From the NCBI GenBank assembly GCA_910587235.1, contig CAJUKD010000013.1, positions 10,800-74,799 on the forward strand: a stretch of DNA of 64,000 bases. The letters are read 5' to 3'. The first letter of the stretch is position 1. Each line of letters begins with the position of its first letter. Both the position numbers and the translations under genes were made by a program. Source of the stretch: an uncultured Muribaculaceae bacterium. Its GTDB lineage: Bacteria; Bacteroidota; Bacteroidia; Bacteroidales; Muribaculaceae. Under the pieces are notes generated by a model that saw only the letters and a program-made list of their open reading frames with translations, made no database searches and had not been told where the DNA came from. Positions 46,479 to 54,451 of this stretch are shown here, one piece after another.

Positions 46479-46480
46479 AA

Positions 46481-46547
46481 TCACGCCAAATTCTTTATCA
46501 AATCTTTCTCAACTGCATCGGCAAGGACTTTCTTGAACCAATGGTAA
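46481..46547 (-). pseudogene. Truncated 3' end of an unknown gene
   Basis: Read leftward, the frame up to the junction encodes NYHWFKKVLADAVEKDLIKNLA and a TGA at 46481-46483, immediately followed by a terminator hairpin. The frame is cut exactly where repeat copy 2 begins, so the rest was lost in the rearrangement. The charged amphipathic sequence looks like a real protein end, but I do not recognise the family. Confidence 0.55.
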
Positions 46548-46727
46548 TTCGAACGTAATATCATAGCCTATGATTATGAGGAGAATCCGCTGAGTTTTGT
46601 GGGTTCTACCGGTATGCTTTTCAAAAAGATACTGTTGCGTGCAGCCTCCGATTTCGGGGTGGATGTGGCGAAAGTGGTTCGTTTCTCCATGCCCGGGCTT
46701 ATCGAGTATCATGCAGCGGAGCAATAG
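46548..46727 (+). pseudogene. 3' fragment of the N-acetylglucosamine kinase gene
   Basis: Encodes the last 59 residues and stop of the kinase, starting at the codon for Phe221, without a start or upstream part. The protein sequence is identical to copy 1 despite two base changes, both synonymous. Confidence 0.9.
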
Positions 46728-46757
46728 AAGGATAATTGTAAAAAAATGCTAATTCAA

Positions 46758-46788
46758 CCGTCGTAGTGTCACAACTGCGGCGGTTTTT
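46758..46788 (+). terminator. Duplicated kinase terminator
   Basis: CCGTCGTAGT pairs with ACTGCGGCGG (two wobbles), loop GTCACA, then five T. It now lies 40 bp before the sigma factor start. 46789-46828 shows no clear promoter. Confidence 0.8.
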
Positions 46789-46828
46789 CGTCTACTCTAC
46801 AGAACGCCCTGATAACAGCATTAGAAAA

Positions 46829-47323
46829 ATGGATACTGAAGAATTCAAGACATTCCTTGCTCCGCTCTACAGCCGGATGTATGCCGTGGCGCTTGCGGTT
46901 CTCGGTAATCATGATGATGCTGCCGATGCGGTTCAGGATGCCGTTATGCGTCTGTTTGAGATGCGTCGACGCCTGGGCGAAGGTGGCCAGGTGGCGCACC
47001 CGGAATCGTTCGCCATATTCGTGGTGCGGAACTATGCTATCGACCGTCTGCGAGAACTGTCGCGGCACCGTATGCGCTCTCTGGATGATAGCGGCGAGAT
47101 TGCTGTCGACGGTGATAACTCCGATGCCGTTGACGATTTTGAGCTGGTGCGGACGATGATGGATTCGTTGACCGTAAATCAGCGCAAGGTTCTGGAGATG
47201 ACGGCAATCGGAGGCATGGATGCACGGGAAGTGGCCGGAGAACTGAATCTGACGGAGAATAATGTCAGGCAACTGTTAAGCCGTGCGCGCAAGCAGCTCC
47301 GTCGGCTTTTTTATAAGGACTAA
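46829..47323 (+). CDS. ECF-type RNA polymerase sigma factor
   Basis: The 164-residue protein has region 2 (LYSRMYAVALAVLGNHDDAADAVQDAVMRLF) and region 4 (VNQRKVLEMTAIGGMDAREVAGELNLTENNVRQLLSRARKQLRR). A short linker joins them, as in sigma-70 family ECF factors. It directs polymerase to a regulon unknown here. The ATG at 46829 is used; an earlier in-frame GTG lies inside the duplicated terminator. The next gene is an anti-sigma-like membrane protein 13 bp downstream, and a DUF4252 gene follows. The insertion ends only 40 bp upstream, so its native promoter may have been displaced. Confidence 0.93.
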   Translation: MDTEEFKTFLAPLYSRMYAVALAVLGNHDDAADAVQDAVMRLFEMRRRLGEGGQVAHPESFAIFVVRNYAIDRLRELSRHRMRSLDDSGEIAVDGDNSDAVDDFELVRTMMDSLTVNQRKVLEMTAIGGMDAREVAGELNLTENNVRQLLSRARKQLRRLFYKD

Positions 47324-47336
47324 AACAATCGCTACT

Positions 47337-47897
47337 ATGGACGAAATAAAGTTTTTACTTGAGAAATATTATCGCGGCGAAACAACTGTCGCCGAAGAGA
47401 AACGCCTTGCCGATCTGCTTGCTGTGGCCGATATGGCCGCTTTAGAACCGGAACTGCAGGCCGACGCACGGGCATTTCTCGCTCTCGACGCTTATGCAGG
47501 AGCCGAAATAGCGGCTGTAGCCATGCGGGCCGAGTGCGGCATCGATGCACGGGTGGCACACGACAAGCGTCGCCGGCGTTTCCGCATGATGGCTGCCGCG
47601 GCATCGGTGGCGGTTTTTATTGTGGCGGGAGCCGTACTTTTCTTTAATCCGGAAGAACAGGGCAGGGCGAATGCTTATGATTTCGCGGCTCTTAAAGCAC
47701 AGCTCGATGCCGCACGCGAACGCTGTCCGGAATGCACTTATATAGAGGTCGAGGATTCGACCAGCGCAGCAGCCATATCAGGCCGGGTTCTCGGCTTGCT
47801 TGCAAACAAGCTTGAGCATTCGGCAGGGGTTGTGGCATATTCAGAACAAGTCGGGAAACAGACTATTTATAAAACTTTAAATACATTGAAAAGATGA
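47337..47897 (+). CDS. Anti-sigma factor-like membrane protein
   Basis: The 186-residue protein has an N-terminal helical region (KFLLEKYYRGETTVAEEKRL) typical of Bacteroidota anti-sigma partners. One membrane helix follows at about residues 84-103 (AAAASVAVFIVAGAVLFF), then a periplasmic domain of about 80 residues with a CPEC motif. Location after an ECF sigma gene supports a role as its membrane anchor. It overlaps by 4 bp the DUF4252 gene. The start at 47337 (MDEIKFLLEKY) is preferred over 47283, which overlaps the sigma gene. Confidence 0.78.
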   Translation: MDEIKFLLEKYYRGETTVAEEKRLADLLAVADMAALEPELQADARAFLALDAYAGAEIAAVAMRAECGIDARVAHDKRRRRFRMMAAAASVAVFIVAGAVLFFNPEEQGRANAYDFAALKAQLDAARERCPECTYIEVEDSTSAAAISGRVLGLLANKLEHSAGVVAYSEQVGKQTIYKTLNTLKR

Positions 47898-48391
47898 AAC
47901 GACTGATATTTGTTTTTGTGACGGCTTTAACTGCCATGTTTGCCGTAACTTCATGCGACGCTCAGATTAAGATGCTTAAAAAGGCGGCCGAGGTCGACGG
48001 TGTTACATCGGTTTATGTTTCTAAAGCCATGCTTGCCATGGCCGGAGGTATCGAAGGAATCGACGGGCTGGATGAAGTCAAGCCGTTCATAAAGAGGCTC
48101 AATGGAGTGGAAATTGTGGTAGCCGAGAGCGTGGACGCCCGTAAGAAAGTGCGAGCCGAATGTATGAAGCTGGTGAAAAAAACGGGGGTAGAACTGCTTA
48201 CGGAAATCAATGATAAGGATGACCGGGTGGCGATTTATGGCCGGAAGGCTGGGATTGGCGCCAAAGATCCGGACGAAATGACTTTTGACGGACTTCTTAT
48301 GTTCGTCGACGACAGCGACGACTATGTTGCAATCTATATCGACGGAAAAATAGATGTGAAAGGTCTGGTGGAAACTTTTCAAAAAAAATAA
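47894..48391 (+). CDS. DUF4252 lipoprotein
   Basis: The 165-residue protein has a lipoprotein signal with Cys21 (AVTSCDAQ). A compact alpha/beta domain matches DUF4252. Members in Bacteroidales commonly follow ECF sigma and anti-sigma genes, as here. Function is unknown; a sensor or regulon product of that system is likely (inference). It starts with a 4-bp overlap with the anti-sigma-like gene. Confidence 0.88.
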   Translation: MKRLIFVFVTALTAMFAVTSCDAQIKMLKKAAEVDGVTSVYVSKAMLAMAGGIEGIDGLDEVKPFIKRLNGVEIVVAESVDARKKVRAECMKLVKKTGVELLTEINDKDDRVAIYGRKAGIGAKDPDEMTFDGLLMFVDDSDDYVAIYIDGKIDVKGLVETFQKK

Positions 48392-48409
48392 ACGATTGAA
48401 TTCCGGAGT

Positions 48410-49132
48410 ATGCAGATGTGGAATCCGTGGCATGGCTGCCGCAAGATAAGCGAAGGATGCAGGCATTGTTATGTCTACAGGCAGGATGCCGCTTTCGGCG
48501 CGGCCATAGCTACTACGGAAGTGCGCAGGACTGCATCGTTCGACTTGCCTTTGAAGCGCTCCCGCAAGGGACAATGGAAATATCCGGCGGGAAGCGTTTT
48601 CGGTCTGTGTTTCACATCCGACTTTCTGATTGAGGAAGCCGATGTCTGGCGTGACGAAATCTGGCATATAATAAGAACGAGAAGCGACTGTTCGTTCGTG
48701 TTTTTCACCAAGCGTATCGACCGTCTGGCGCATTGTCTGCCCGCCGACTGGGGCGACGGCTACGACAACGTAGCCGTCGGCTGTACGGCCGAGAACCAGG
48801 AGCGTGCAGACTACAGGTTGCCGATATTCCTTAGTCTGCCGCTGAAACACCGGCTGATAATAGTCGCGCCTATGATAGAACGGCTCGATCTTATGCCTTA
48901 TCTCGTCGATGCGTCGTTGGTCGAGGAAGTATCGGTCGGCGGCGAGTCCGGGAAATATGCGCGTTTGCTCGAGTTCGACTGGGTGAAAGATCTGCACACA
49001 CAATGTGTGCGTAGCGGAGTGCGCTTCACCTTCCATCAGACAGGTTCTTTTTTGCGTAAGGACGGGCGTGTCTATAATATCCCCCGCATGTACCAGCATT
49101 CACAGGCCAAAAAGGCCGGCCTGAATACATGA
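48410..49132 (+). CDS. DUF5131 family protein (phage Gp37/Gp68-like)
   Basis: The 240-residue protein starts MQMWNPWHGCRKISEGCRHC. Its three cysteines (C-x6-C-x2-C) resemble an iron-sulfur or radical SAM-like site, followed by conserved HCYVYRQD. The family includes phage Gp37/Gp68 and chromosomal proteins without known function. It lies 18 bp after the DUF4252 gene on the same strand, which could be the end of the sigma operon. No phage gene adjoins it. Length is normal for the family. Confidence 0.87.
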   Translation: MQMWNPWHGCRKISEGCRHCYVYRQDAAFGAAIATTEVRRTASFDLPLKRSRKGQWKYPAGSVFGLCFTSDFLIEEADVWRDEIWHIIRTRSDCSFVFFTKRIDRLAHCLPADWGDGYDNVAVGCTAENQERADYRLPIFLSLPLKHRLIIVAPMIERLDLMPYLVDASLVEEVSVGGESGKYARLLEFDWVKDLHTQCVRSGVRFTFHQTGSFLRKDGRVYNIPRMYQHSQAKKAGLNT

Positions 49133-49185
49133 GATTTTGCGGATAATATGGGGGATGGGCTGCGCCGACTTTCATTTCTTTGTTA

Positions 49186-49193
49186 TATCTTTG
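49186..49193 (+). promoter_or_regulatory. -7 element of ftsE
   Basis: TATCTTTG, 13 bp before the ATG at 49207. It shows that the in-frame codon at 49180 is not the start. Confidence 0.5.
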
Positions 49194-49206
49194 CAGAATA
49201 AGAAAC

Positions 49207-49887
49207 ATGATGATGGAAGAATATCTTATCGATTATAAAAATGTGGAGATATGCCGTGCCGAGCATGTGGTGTTGAAAAATGTCACATTCAGCCTGCGTG
49301 CCGGAGAATTCGTTTATCTGCTCGGGAAGGTCGGGAGCGGCAAGACTTCGTTGCTTAAGTCGTTTTATGCAGAGGTTCCCGTGGCTTCAGGTGATGCCCG
49401 CATATTCGATTATGATCTTACGACTATCCGGAGGCGTGAGGTGCCTTTTCTGCGCCGTCAACTGGGCATTGTCTTTCAGGATTTTCAGCTGTTGACCGAC
49501 CGCACGGCGTATGCCAATCTTGAATTTGTACTGGAAGCTACCGGCTGGCGCGACAAGGAAGCGCGCGAAGAGCGTATCGACGCTGTGTTGCGCCAGGTCG
49601 GGATGGTCAACAAGGCCTACAAGATGCCTCATGAACTATCCGGCGGCGAGCAGCAGCGCATTGTCACAGCCCGTGCTTTGCTCAATAACCCCGGAATAAT
49701 ACTTGCCGACGAACCTACGGGCAACCTTGATCCTGCCACGGGCGAAATGATAATGAGCCATCTGTACGATATCGCCCGCCGCGGGACTGCTGTTGTTGTC
49801 GCTACCCATAATCTATCCTTGCTCGACGCTTTCCCGGGTCGTGTGCTGCGATGTGCCGACAAGCATCTTGTCGAAGAAAGAAGATAA
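49207..49887 (+). CDS. ftsE: ABC transporter ATP-binding protein FtsE
   Basis: The cytoplasmic ATPase of the FtsEX complex, which links division to septal hydrolase control. The 226-residue protein has Walker A GKVGSGKTSLLK, the signature LSGGEQQR, Walker B IILADEPTGNLD and the H-loop ATHNL. Three ATG codons in a row (49207, 49210, 49213) make the exact start uncertain by two residues. FtsX is not in the window; in this phylum it is often encoded elsewhere. LolD-type ATPases are a close alternative, but the overall pattern fits Bacteroidota FtsE. Confidence 0.88.
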   Translation: MMMEEYLIDYKNVEICRAEHVVLKNVTFSLRAGEFVYLLGKVGSGKTSLLKSFYAEVPVASGDARIFDYDLTTIRRREVPFLRRQLGIVFQDFQLLTDRTAYANLEFVLEATGWRDKEAREERIDAVLRQVGMVNKAYKMPHELSGGEQQRIVTARALLNNPGIILADEPTGNLDPATGEMIMSHLYDIARRGTAVVVATHNLSLLDAFPGRVLRCADKHLVEERR

Positions 49888-49906
49888 TATATATAATAGG
49901 TATATA

Positions 49907-49954
49907 AATCAGGCGGGGTCATGCTGTCGACTGCATGACCCCGCCTGATTATTT
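49907..49954. terminator. Bidirectional terminator between ftsE and rpmE
   Basis: A perfect 18-bp stem (49907-49924 with 49933-49950) and an 8-nt loop, with an AT-rich flank on each side. It separates convergent genes. Confidence 0.9.
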
Positions 49955-49970
49955 TGAAAAGCTTTCCGGC

Positions 49971-50225
49971 TTATTTCTTGTTGCGGTTGCCGTAGCGGCT
50001 CATGAACTTGTCGACGCGACCTGCGGTGTCGACGAGTTTCTGCTTGCCTGTGAAGAACGGGTGCGAGGAGCTGGTGATTTCAAGCTTCACCAAAGGATAG
50101 GTCACACCGTCGATATCGATGGTTTCGCGGGTTGCGATAGTCGAACGGGTGATGAATGTTTCATCGTTCGACATGTCTTTGAAGACAACTTCGCGATAGT
50201 TGGAGGGATGGATGTCCTTTTTCAT
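49971..50225 (-). CDS. rpmE: 50S ribosomal protein L31, type B
   Basis: A ribosomal large-subunit protein. The 84-residue product begins MKKDIHPSNYREVVFKD and has SSSHPFFTGKQK, the type B (C-minus) hallmarks. It lacks all cysteines, so it does not bind zinc. It is single-gene, with a clear promoter upstream and a shared terminator with ftsE. Confidence 0.97.
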   Translation of the reverse strand: MKKDIHPSNYREVVFKDMSNDETFITRSTIATRETIDIDGVTYPLVKLEITSSSHPFFTGKQKLVDTAGRVDKFMSRYGNRNKK

Positions 50226-50302
50226 TGTTATTTAACTCTTTAATACGTATTAATCTTGCTATTTGACGATGCGCTGGTAAGGCGCGTTTTCGTAATGGCC
50301 TG

Positions 50303-50334
50303 CAAATTTACGAAAAAAAGTGCTACCGGGCAAA
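50303..50334 (-). promoter_or_regulatory. Promoter of rpmE
   Basis: On the minus strand TTTG (50331-50334), 20 bp spacing and TAAATTTG (50303-50310). The leader is about 70 nt. No further gene is seen between 50226 and 50498. Confidence 0.78.
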
Positions 50335-50401
50335 TAAAAAATCGCGACATTAGTCTAAAATCCCAACTGTTGGCCTAAAGGTCGATGAAATGACTGTTTT
50401 T

Positions 50402-50433
50402 TTTGGTGCGAGGGAGGAAAAAACTTAAATTTG
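50402..50433 (+). promoter_or_regulatory. Promoter of the DUF4493 operon
   Basis: TTTG (50402-50405), 20 bp spacing and TAAATTTG (50426-50433). The leader to 50499 is about 60 nt. It is the only promoter-like element seen for the three-gene operon. Confidence 0.78.
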
Positions 50434-50498
50434 TCGCTTGTTAGAGTTTGTAAACCGAAAAATTATCATTATCCAATTCATAAATTAAATCAGAAATT

Positions 50499-53120
50499 AT
50501 GAAGAAAACAACCCTGACCGGCGTGATGTCGTTGTCGGCGCTTGTGCTTCTGAGCAGTTGTGGCGAGGATTTGCCCAATGGCGGCGGCACCGGCACCGGA
50601 CTGCTTGCACCAGTCGTTAATCTCGATACTGAGGTTATGGCATCGTCGCGCGCAACGGACGAATCCGCATCGCGTGCGGCTGATGAAATCAGTGTCGACG
50701 ACCTGCGCATCAAGGTGGCTTCGGCCGACGATGACGGCGCATCATTCAGCCAGACATGGAACAGCCTCGCGGAATTTCCGCTCGACCAGAAATTTAAAGT
50801 CGGAACTTACAATGTGACTGCTTTCTACGGCGATCCTGCCGTGGAAGGTTTTGAAATGCCGGCCTATTCAGGCACACAACGGGTGACTGTGGCCGAGAAC
50901 CAGACATCGGAAGTGTCGATCGAAGCACGTCTTGTCAATGCCATGATAAGCGTGGAGTACACCGACGCTTTCCAGAATTACATGAGCAACTGGAGTGCTT
51001 CGGTAGCAGGCGGCGATGCCTCGAATCCCGTTGCATTCGCAACCACGGAAACACGTCCGGCATATATACAGGCCGGCCCTGCGAAGGTTTACGTAAGCTT
51101 TACAAAGCCGAACGGCGTAAGCGCCACTCTGGAGGTCGCCTCGATTGAAGCCAAAGCGTGCCATCACTACCATGTGGGCGTCGATGTGAACGGTGGCGGA
51201 GCCGGTTCGGAAACTCTTGAAATTACATTCGATGCCGACGTCGACCGTGAAGAAACTGTCAACATCCCTCTCGACGACGACATCCTCAATGCTCCCGCGC
51301 CCGAACTTTCGGCCGACGGATTCGTGCCCGGCGAGTCTGTCAGCTTTGCCGAAGGCATGGTGGCCGACGGCGCCGACCTGAAGATGAATATCATAGCCCG
51401 TGGTGGAATCGCTTCGGTGACGATGACTACCGCATCGGCATCATTGCTTTCGAAGGGCTGGCCTGCAAGCATAGATCTTGCCGCCGCATCTTCGTCGCAG
51501 CAGGGCACGTTGACAGAACTCGGACTCGGCGTACTCGGCCTGTGGAAGAACCTCGGCGAGATGGCTGTGATCGATTTCAGCCGCGTGCTTCCCAATATCG
51601 CATATATGGCCGGAACCGACAACAAGACCGAATTCTCCATCGTGGTAACCGACCGTCTGCGCAAGGTCAGCGAGCCTCTGACGCTCAGCGTCGTCCTTGA
51701 ACCCGTCGTCCTGACGCTTGCCGAAGGTCGGGGCACATTCAATCCCGGCGACGACTACACGCTGACTCTGACCTATAACGGCACTGATGTCGAAAATAAC
51801 CTTAAGGTGCAGTATCGCAACAACCGAGGCACATGGACCAATGCCACCATACGCAGCATAAGTCCCGCTTCGCGCGAGGCTACATTGTATGATGTCACAA
51901 TCGCGACTCCCGAAATCGACGCCGACCTTATCCTGCGTGCGCTCTGCGGCAGTGTCACAAGCGATGAGCTGACAGTCAAGCAGGCTCCTTTTAATGTCAG
52001 CGTAGCCCGCGAGGCAGACGTTTTCGCAACCCGTGCAACTCTTACCGTCAGCGGACAGGAAGAAAGCGGTGCCGCCCTGGCATCGCGTGCGACATTGTAC
52101 ATGGCTGAAGGCGACGGGGATTACGCAGCCTGTCAGTTCACCGACAATGGCGACGGCACTATAGCCGTCGCAGGCCTTACCCCCGCCACCGCATACCGCG
52201 CCCGCATCGAAGTCGACGGCCGCCGCTGTGCTCCTGCCACATTCACGACTGAAACCGCTCTCGGCGTTCCCAACGGCGACTTCGAGGAGTTGGTACAGAC
52301 TATTAATGTAAGCAATATGCAATCCGGAGGTTTGTACACTCGTGTTGTGTTGTTTGGAGGTGATATGCAGAACCATTCGAGCTTTATCGTAAGCGAACCG
52401 CGCGGATGGGCTTCGACGAACGGACTGACATGTAATCTTTCGTCATCGAATCAGAACACATGGTTTGTCACACCGTCTGTATTCAACAGCACTCTGTTCT
52501 GGCAGAATGTTGTGGATACCCAGGGTGGTATGGGCGGCCAGAAAGCCACTCCCTCCAATTATCAGGGCCATTCGGCAGCATCAGGCGAAGTCGCCATGCT
52601 TCTGCGCAATGTGGCGTGGGATCCTGCCGGAACCAATCCCGACCGTGACAAAAAAACAGCGGGTCCCGATAATTATTACAGCCGCAATACTCCGTCATCC
52701 ATAGCCCGGACAACGGCCGGCCGCATGTATCTGGCCACTTTTGCCGAGGCGGACAACAAAGGTAGCCATACCGAGGGCGTGGCATTCACCTCGCGTCCGT
52801 CGGCCTTGGCCGGACAGTACAAATATGTGCGCGACGGCAATGACGGCTCGGAAATGGCTACGGTCAATGTCGAGATTCTGGCCGGACAGACTGTGATAGC
52901 TTCCGGTGCAGCCGCGCTTGATGCCGCCGGCGACTATACGGCTTTCAATGTGCCGCTGACATATACCCGCTCCGACCTCAAGGCCACAGGCCTGCGTGTG
53001 GCGCTATGCTCTTCGAACCGCGCCGAGGCCGATATAAAGACCACAAAGTACGCCCAGCTTCACCGCCAGGAAGCCAATGGTGCGGTGCTGACGGTCGACA
53101 ACCTCACCTTTAATTACTAA
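50499..53120 (+). CDS. DUF4493 surface lipoprotein with PCMD domain
   Basis: The 873-residue protein has a lipoprotein signal with Cys21, followed by GED, an acidic start like the surface-export signal of Bacteroidota lipoproteins. A DUF4493 domain covers about residues 30-255 (LRIKVASADDD, FKVGTYNVTAFYGDP). An Ig-like region and a fibronectin-like stretch follow, the latter about residues 510-585. The C-terminal domain (about 590-873, starting NGDFEEL and ending LTVDNLTFNY) resembles the putative carbohydrate metabolism domain (PCMD). It may bind or handle glycans at the surface (inference). First of three related genes. Confidence 0.87.
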   Translation: MKKTTLTGVMSLSALVLLSSCGEDLPNGGGTGTGLLAPVVNLDTEVMASSRATDESASRAADEISVDDLRIKVASADDDGASFSQTWNSLAEFPLDQKFKVGTYNVTAFYGDPAVEGFEMPAYSGTQRVTVAENQTSEVSIEARLVNAMISVEYTDAFQNYMSNWSASVAGGDASNPVAFATTETRPAYIQAGPAKVYVSFTKPNGVSATLEVASIEAKACHHYHVGVDVNGGGAGSETLEITFDADVDREETVNIPLDDDILNAPAPELSADGFVPGESVSFAEGMVADGADLKMNIIARGGIASVTMTTASASLLSKGWPASIDLAAASSSQQGTLTELGLGVLGLWKNLGEMAVIDFSRVLPNIAYMAGTDNKTEFSIVVTDRLRKVSEPLTLSVVLEPVVLTLAEGRGTFNPGDDYTLTLTYNGTDVENNLKVQYRNNRGTWTNATIRSISPASREATLYDVTIATPEIDADLILRALCGSVTSDELTVKQAPFNVSVAREADVFATRATLTVSGQEESGAALASRATLYMAEGDGDYAACQFTDNGDGTIAVAGLTPATAYRARIEVDGRRCAPATFTTETALGVPNGDFEELVQTINVSNMQSGGLYTRVVLFGGDMQNHSSFIVSEPRGWASTNGLTCNLSSSNQNTWFVTPSVFNSTLFWQNVVDTQGGMGGQKATPSNYQGHSAASGEVAMLLRNVAWDPAGTNPDRDKKTAGPDNYYSRNTPSSIARTTAGRMYLATFAEADNKGSHTEGVAFTSRPSALAGQYKYVRDGNDGSEMATVNVEILAGQTVIASGAAALDAAGDYTAFNVPLTYTRSDLKATGLRVALCSSNRAEADIKTTKYAQLHRQEANGAVLTVDNLTFNY

Positions 53121-53131
53121 GCCAACGTTTC

Positions 53132-54445
53132 ATGACAATGAAAAAGTCAATAACATATCTTGCGGCGCTTGCATTGACATTCGGTGCCGTATCCTGCGAC
53201 GAATCCTGGAATCCACCGACAAGCGATCAGGGTGAACTGTCGCTCAATTCGCTTGGCATCGAGGTTTCCGACGCCGAGAATATAGTGCGTTCGCGCGCCG
53301 ATGTCCCCTCGACCGATAATTTCCTGGTTGAGATTTACGATGCACAGGGCGCTCTTGCCGGTAACTGGACGTACAAATCCATGCCGGAAGTAGTGACTCT
53401 CGGTGTAGGCACAGGTTATCGCGTCGATGTGAAATCGCATGCCATTGCCAAGGCGGAATGGGAAAAACCTTATTATGCCGGTTCCGCGACATTCGATATA
53501 GAAAAATCCAAGATCACATCGATAGGAGTCGTGACATGCCGTTTCAGCTCTCTGCGTGTCAGCGTGATTTTCACCGACCGTCTGCGCGCCCTTCTTGGCG
53601 ACGACGTAGAAGTAACGGCAGTCCTCAACGAAGACCAGACCGACGGACGGCTTGTGTTCACTCCCGCTGAGACCCGTTCGGCCTACTTCGATGTGGCGGA
53701 AGGCGAGTCTTCGCTTGCCTTGAATTTCCATGGCACCGTCAACGGCTACGTGGAAAACTTCTCGCGTGTCTACACCGACATCGCTGCCGGACAGCACCGG
53801 CAGGTGACTTTCGACGTGCGCGAGAACGGTTCCGATATTCCAGAGGAAAGCGGTGGCCTGAATCCGACAGAAGGAATATATGTGACCACCGACGTAACCG
53901 ATGAATATGTCGGAGGCAATGCCGGTGTCGAGGAGGATGTTATGGATCCGTCCGACCGCCCCGGAAAAGAAGATCCAATCGATCCTCCGGGTCCCGGGCC
54001 TGAAGAACCTGATAAAGATAAACCCGATTTCACCAGCGACTATCTTGACCTGAAAGGTGTGAATATGCTGAGTGAGTTCGGCGAAGGCAAGAAGCCCGCA
54101 TCGCTCAAGATCTTGGCACCGAAAGGAGTCAAAACACTGCATGTGTTTATCGATTCCGCCACTCTCGACGACGATATGCTCGGTGGCGTAGGCCTTGCGA
54201 CAAAATTCTATCTTGACAGCGGAAAGGCCGACAATGCAGACGCTACAGATCTCAGCGGCGCTCTTTCGGGCATGGGATTCCCTGTCGGCGATAAAGTTGT
54301 AGATCAGACCGAGATTCCGTTCGATATCACCGGATTTATGGAAATTCTCGGTATCGTAGGTGCGGGTGAACTTCATAAATTCATCATCACTGTGACCGAC
54401 AACGACGGTAACGTTGAAACAGCAACCCTTCAACTCCAAGCATAA
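53132..54445 (+). CDS. DUF4493 surface lipoprotein, short paralogue
   Basis: The 437-residue protein has a lipoprotein signal with Cys22, followed by acidic DES. A DUF4493 domain lies over about residues 30-240 (TDNFLVEIYDAQGALAGNW, VGTGYRVDVKSH). A Pro-rich linker (DPIDPPGPGPEEPDKDKPD) leads to an Ig-like C-terminal region that matches in layout the middle part of the genes on both sides. It lacks the PCMD domain. It lies 11 bp after the first paralogue and 6 bp before the third, so all three are in one operon. Confidence 0.87.
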   Translation: MTMKKSITYLAALALTFGAVSCDESWNPPTSDQGELSLNSLGIEVSDAENIVRSRADVPSTDNFLVEIYDAQGALAGNWTYKSMPEVVTLGVGTGYRVDVKSHAIAKAEWEKPYYAGSATFDIEKSKITSIGVVTCRFSSLRVSVIFTDRLRALLGDDVEVTAVLNEDQTDGRLVFTPAETRSAYFDVAEGESSLALNFHGTVNGYVENFSRVYTDIAAGQHRQVTFDVRENGSDIPEESGGLNPTEGIYVTTDVTDEYVGGNAGVEEDVMDPSDRPGKEDPIDPPGPGPEEPDKDKPDFTSDYLDLKGVNMLSEFGEGKKPASLKILAPKGVKTLHVFIDSATLDDDMLGGVGLATKFYLDSGKADNADATDLSGALSGMGFPVGDKVVDQTEIPFDITGFMEILGIVGAGELHKFIITVTDNDGNVETATLQLQA

Positions 54446-54451
54446 AGCGCA

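Larger units (their letters stand above)
45372..46547. mobile_element. Inserted foreign segment between direct repeats
   Basis: The 1176 bp between the two repeat copies looks more AT-rich by eye than the flanks. It carries a KilA-N gene with a stop, a truncated reading-frame end, and divergent and convergent promoter-like elements. No transposase, integrase or terminal inverted repeat is present. It is best explained as DNA imported by recombination through the 241-bp homology, for example by single crossover of a circular molecule (inference). The left 124 bp (45374-45497) hold no gene; a 12-bp palindrome TGGCTATAGCCA lies at 45424-45435. Confidence 0.65.
46548..46788. repeat. 241-bp direct repeat, copy 2
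   Basis: Second copy of 45131-45371, offset by 1417 bp. It carries four substitutions, including TTT to TTC and GAA to GAG in the former coding part. Confidence 0.95.

Noticed and set aside
45498..46484. Two separate hypothetical genes in the insert
   Set aside because: Both parts are in one frame and together form one KilA-N protein; a single TAA separates them.
46509..46724. Leftward 71-residue frame crossing the repeat junction
   Set aside because: It is the antisense of the kinase fragment; the same shadow occurs over copy 1.
45131..46788. Insertion sequence or integron
   Set aside because: No transposase or integrase frame, no terminal inverted repeats; the flanking repeat is far longer than a target-site duplication.
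47951..49099. 382-residue leftward frame over the DUF4252 and DUF5131 genes
   Set aside because: Covers two recognised genes on the plus strand and lacks any recognisable motif.
53147..54439. 430-residue leftward frame over the second DUF4493 gene
   Set aside because: Shadow of a well-supported lipoprotein gene within an operon.
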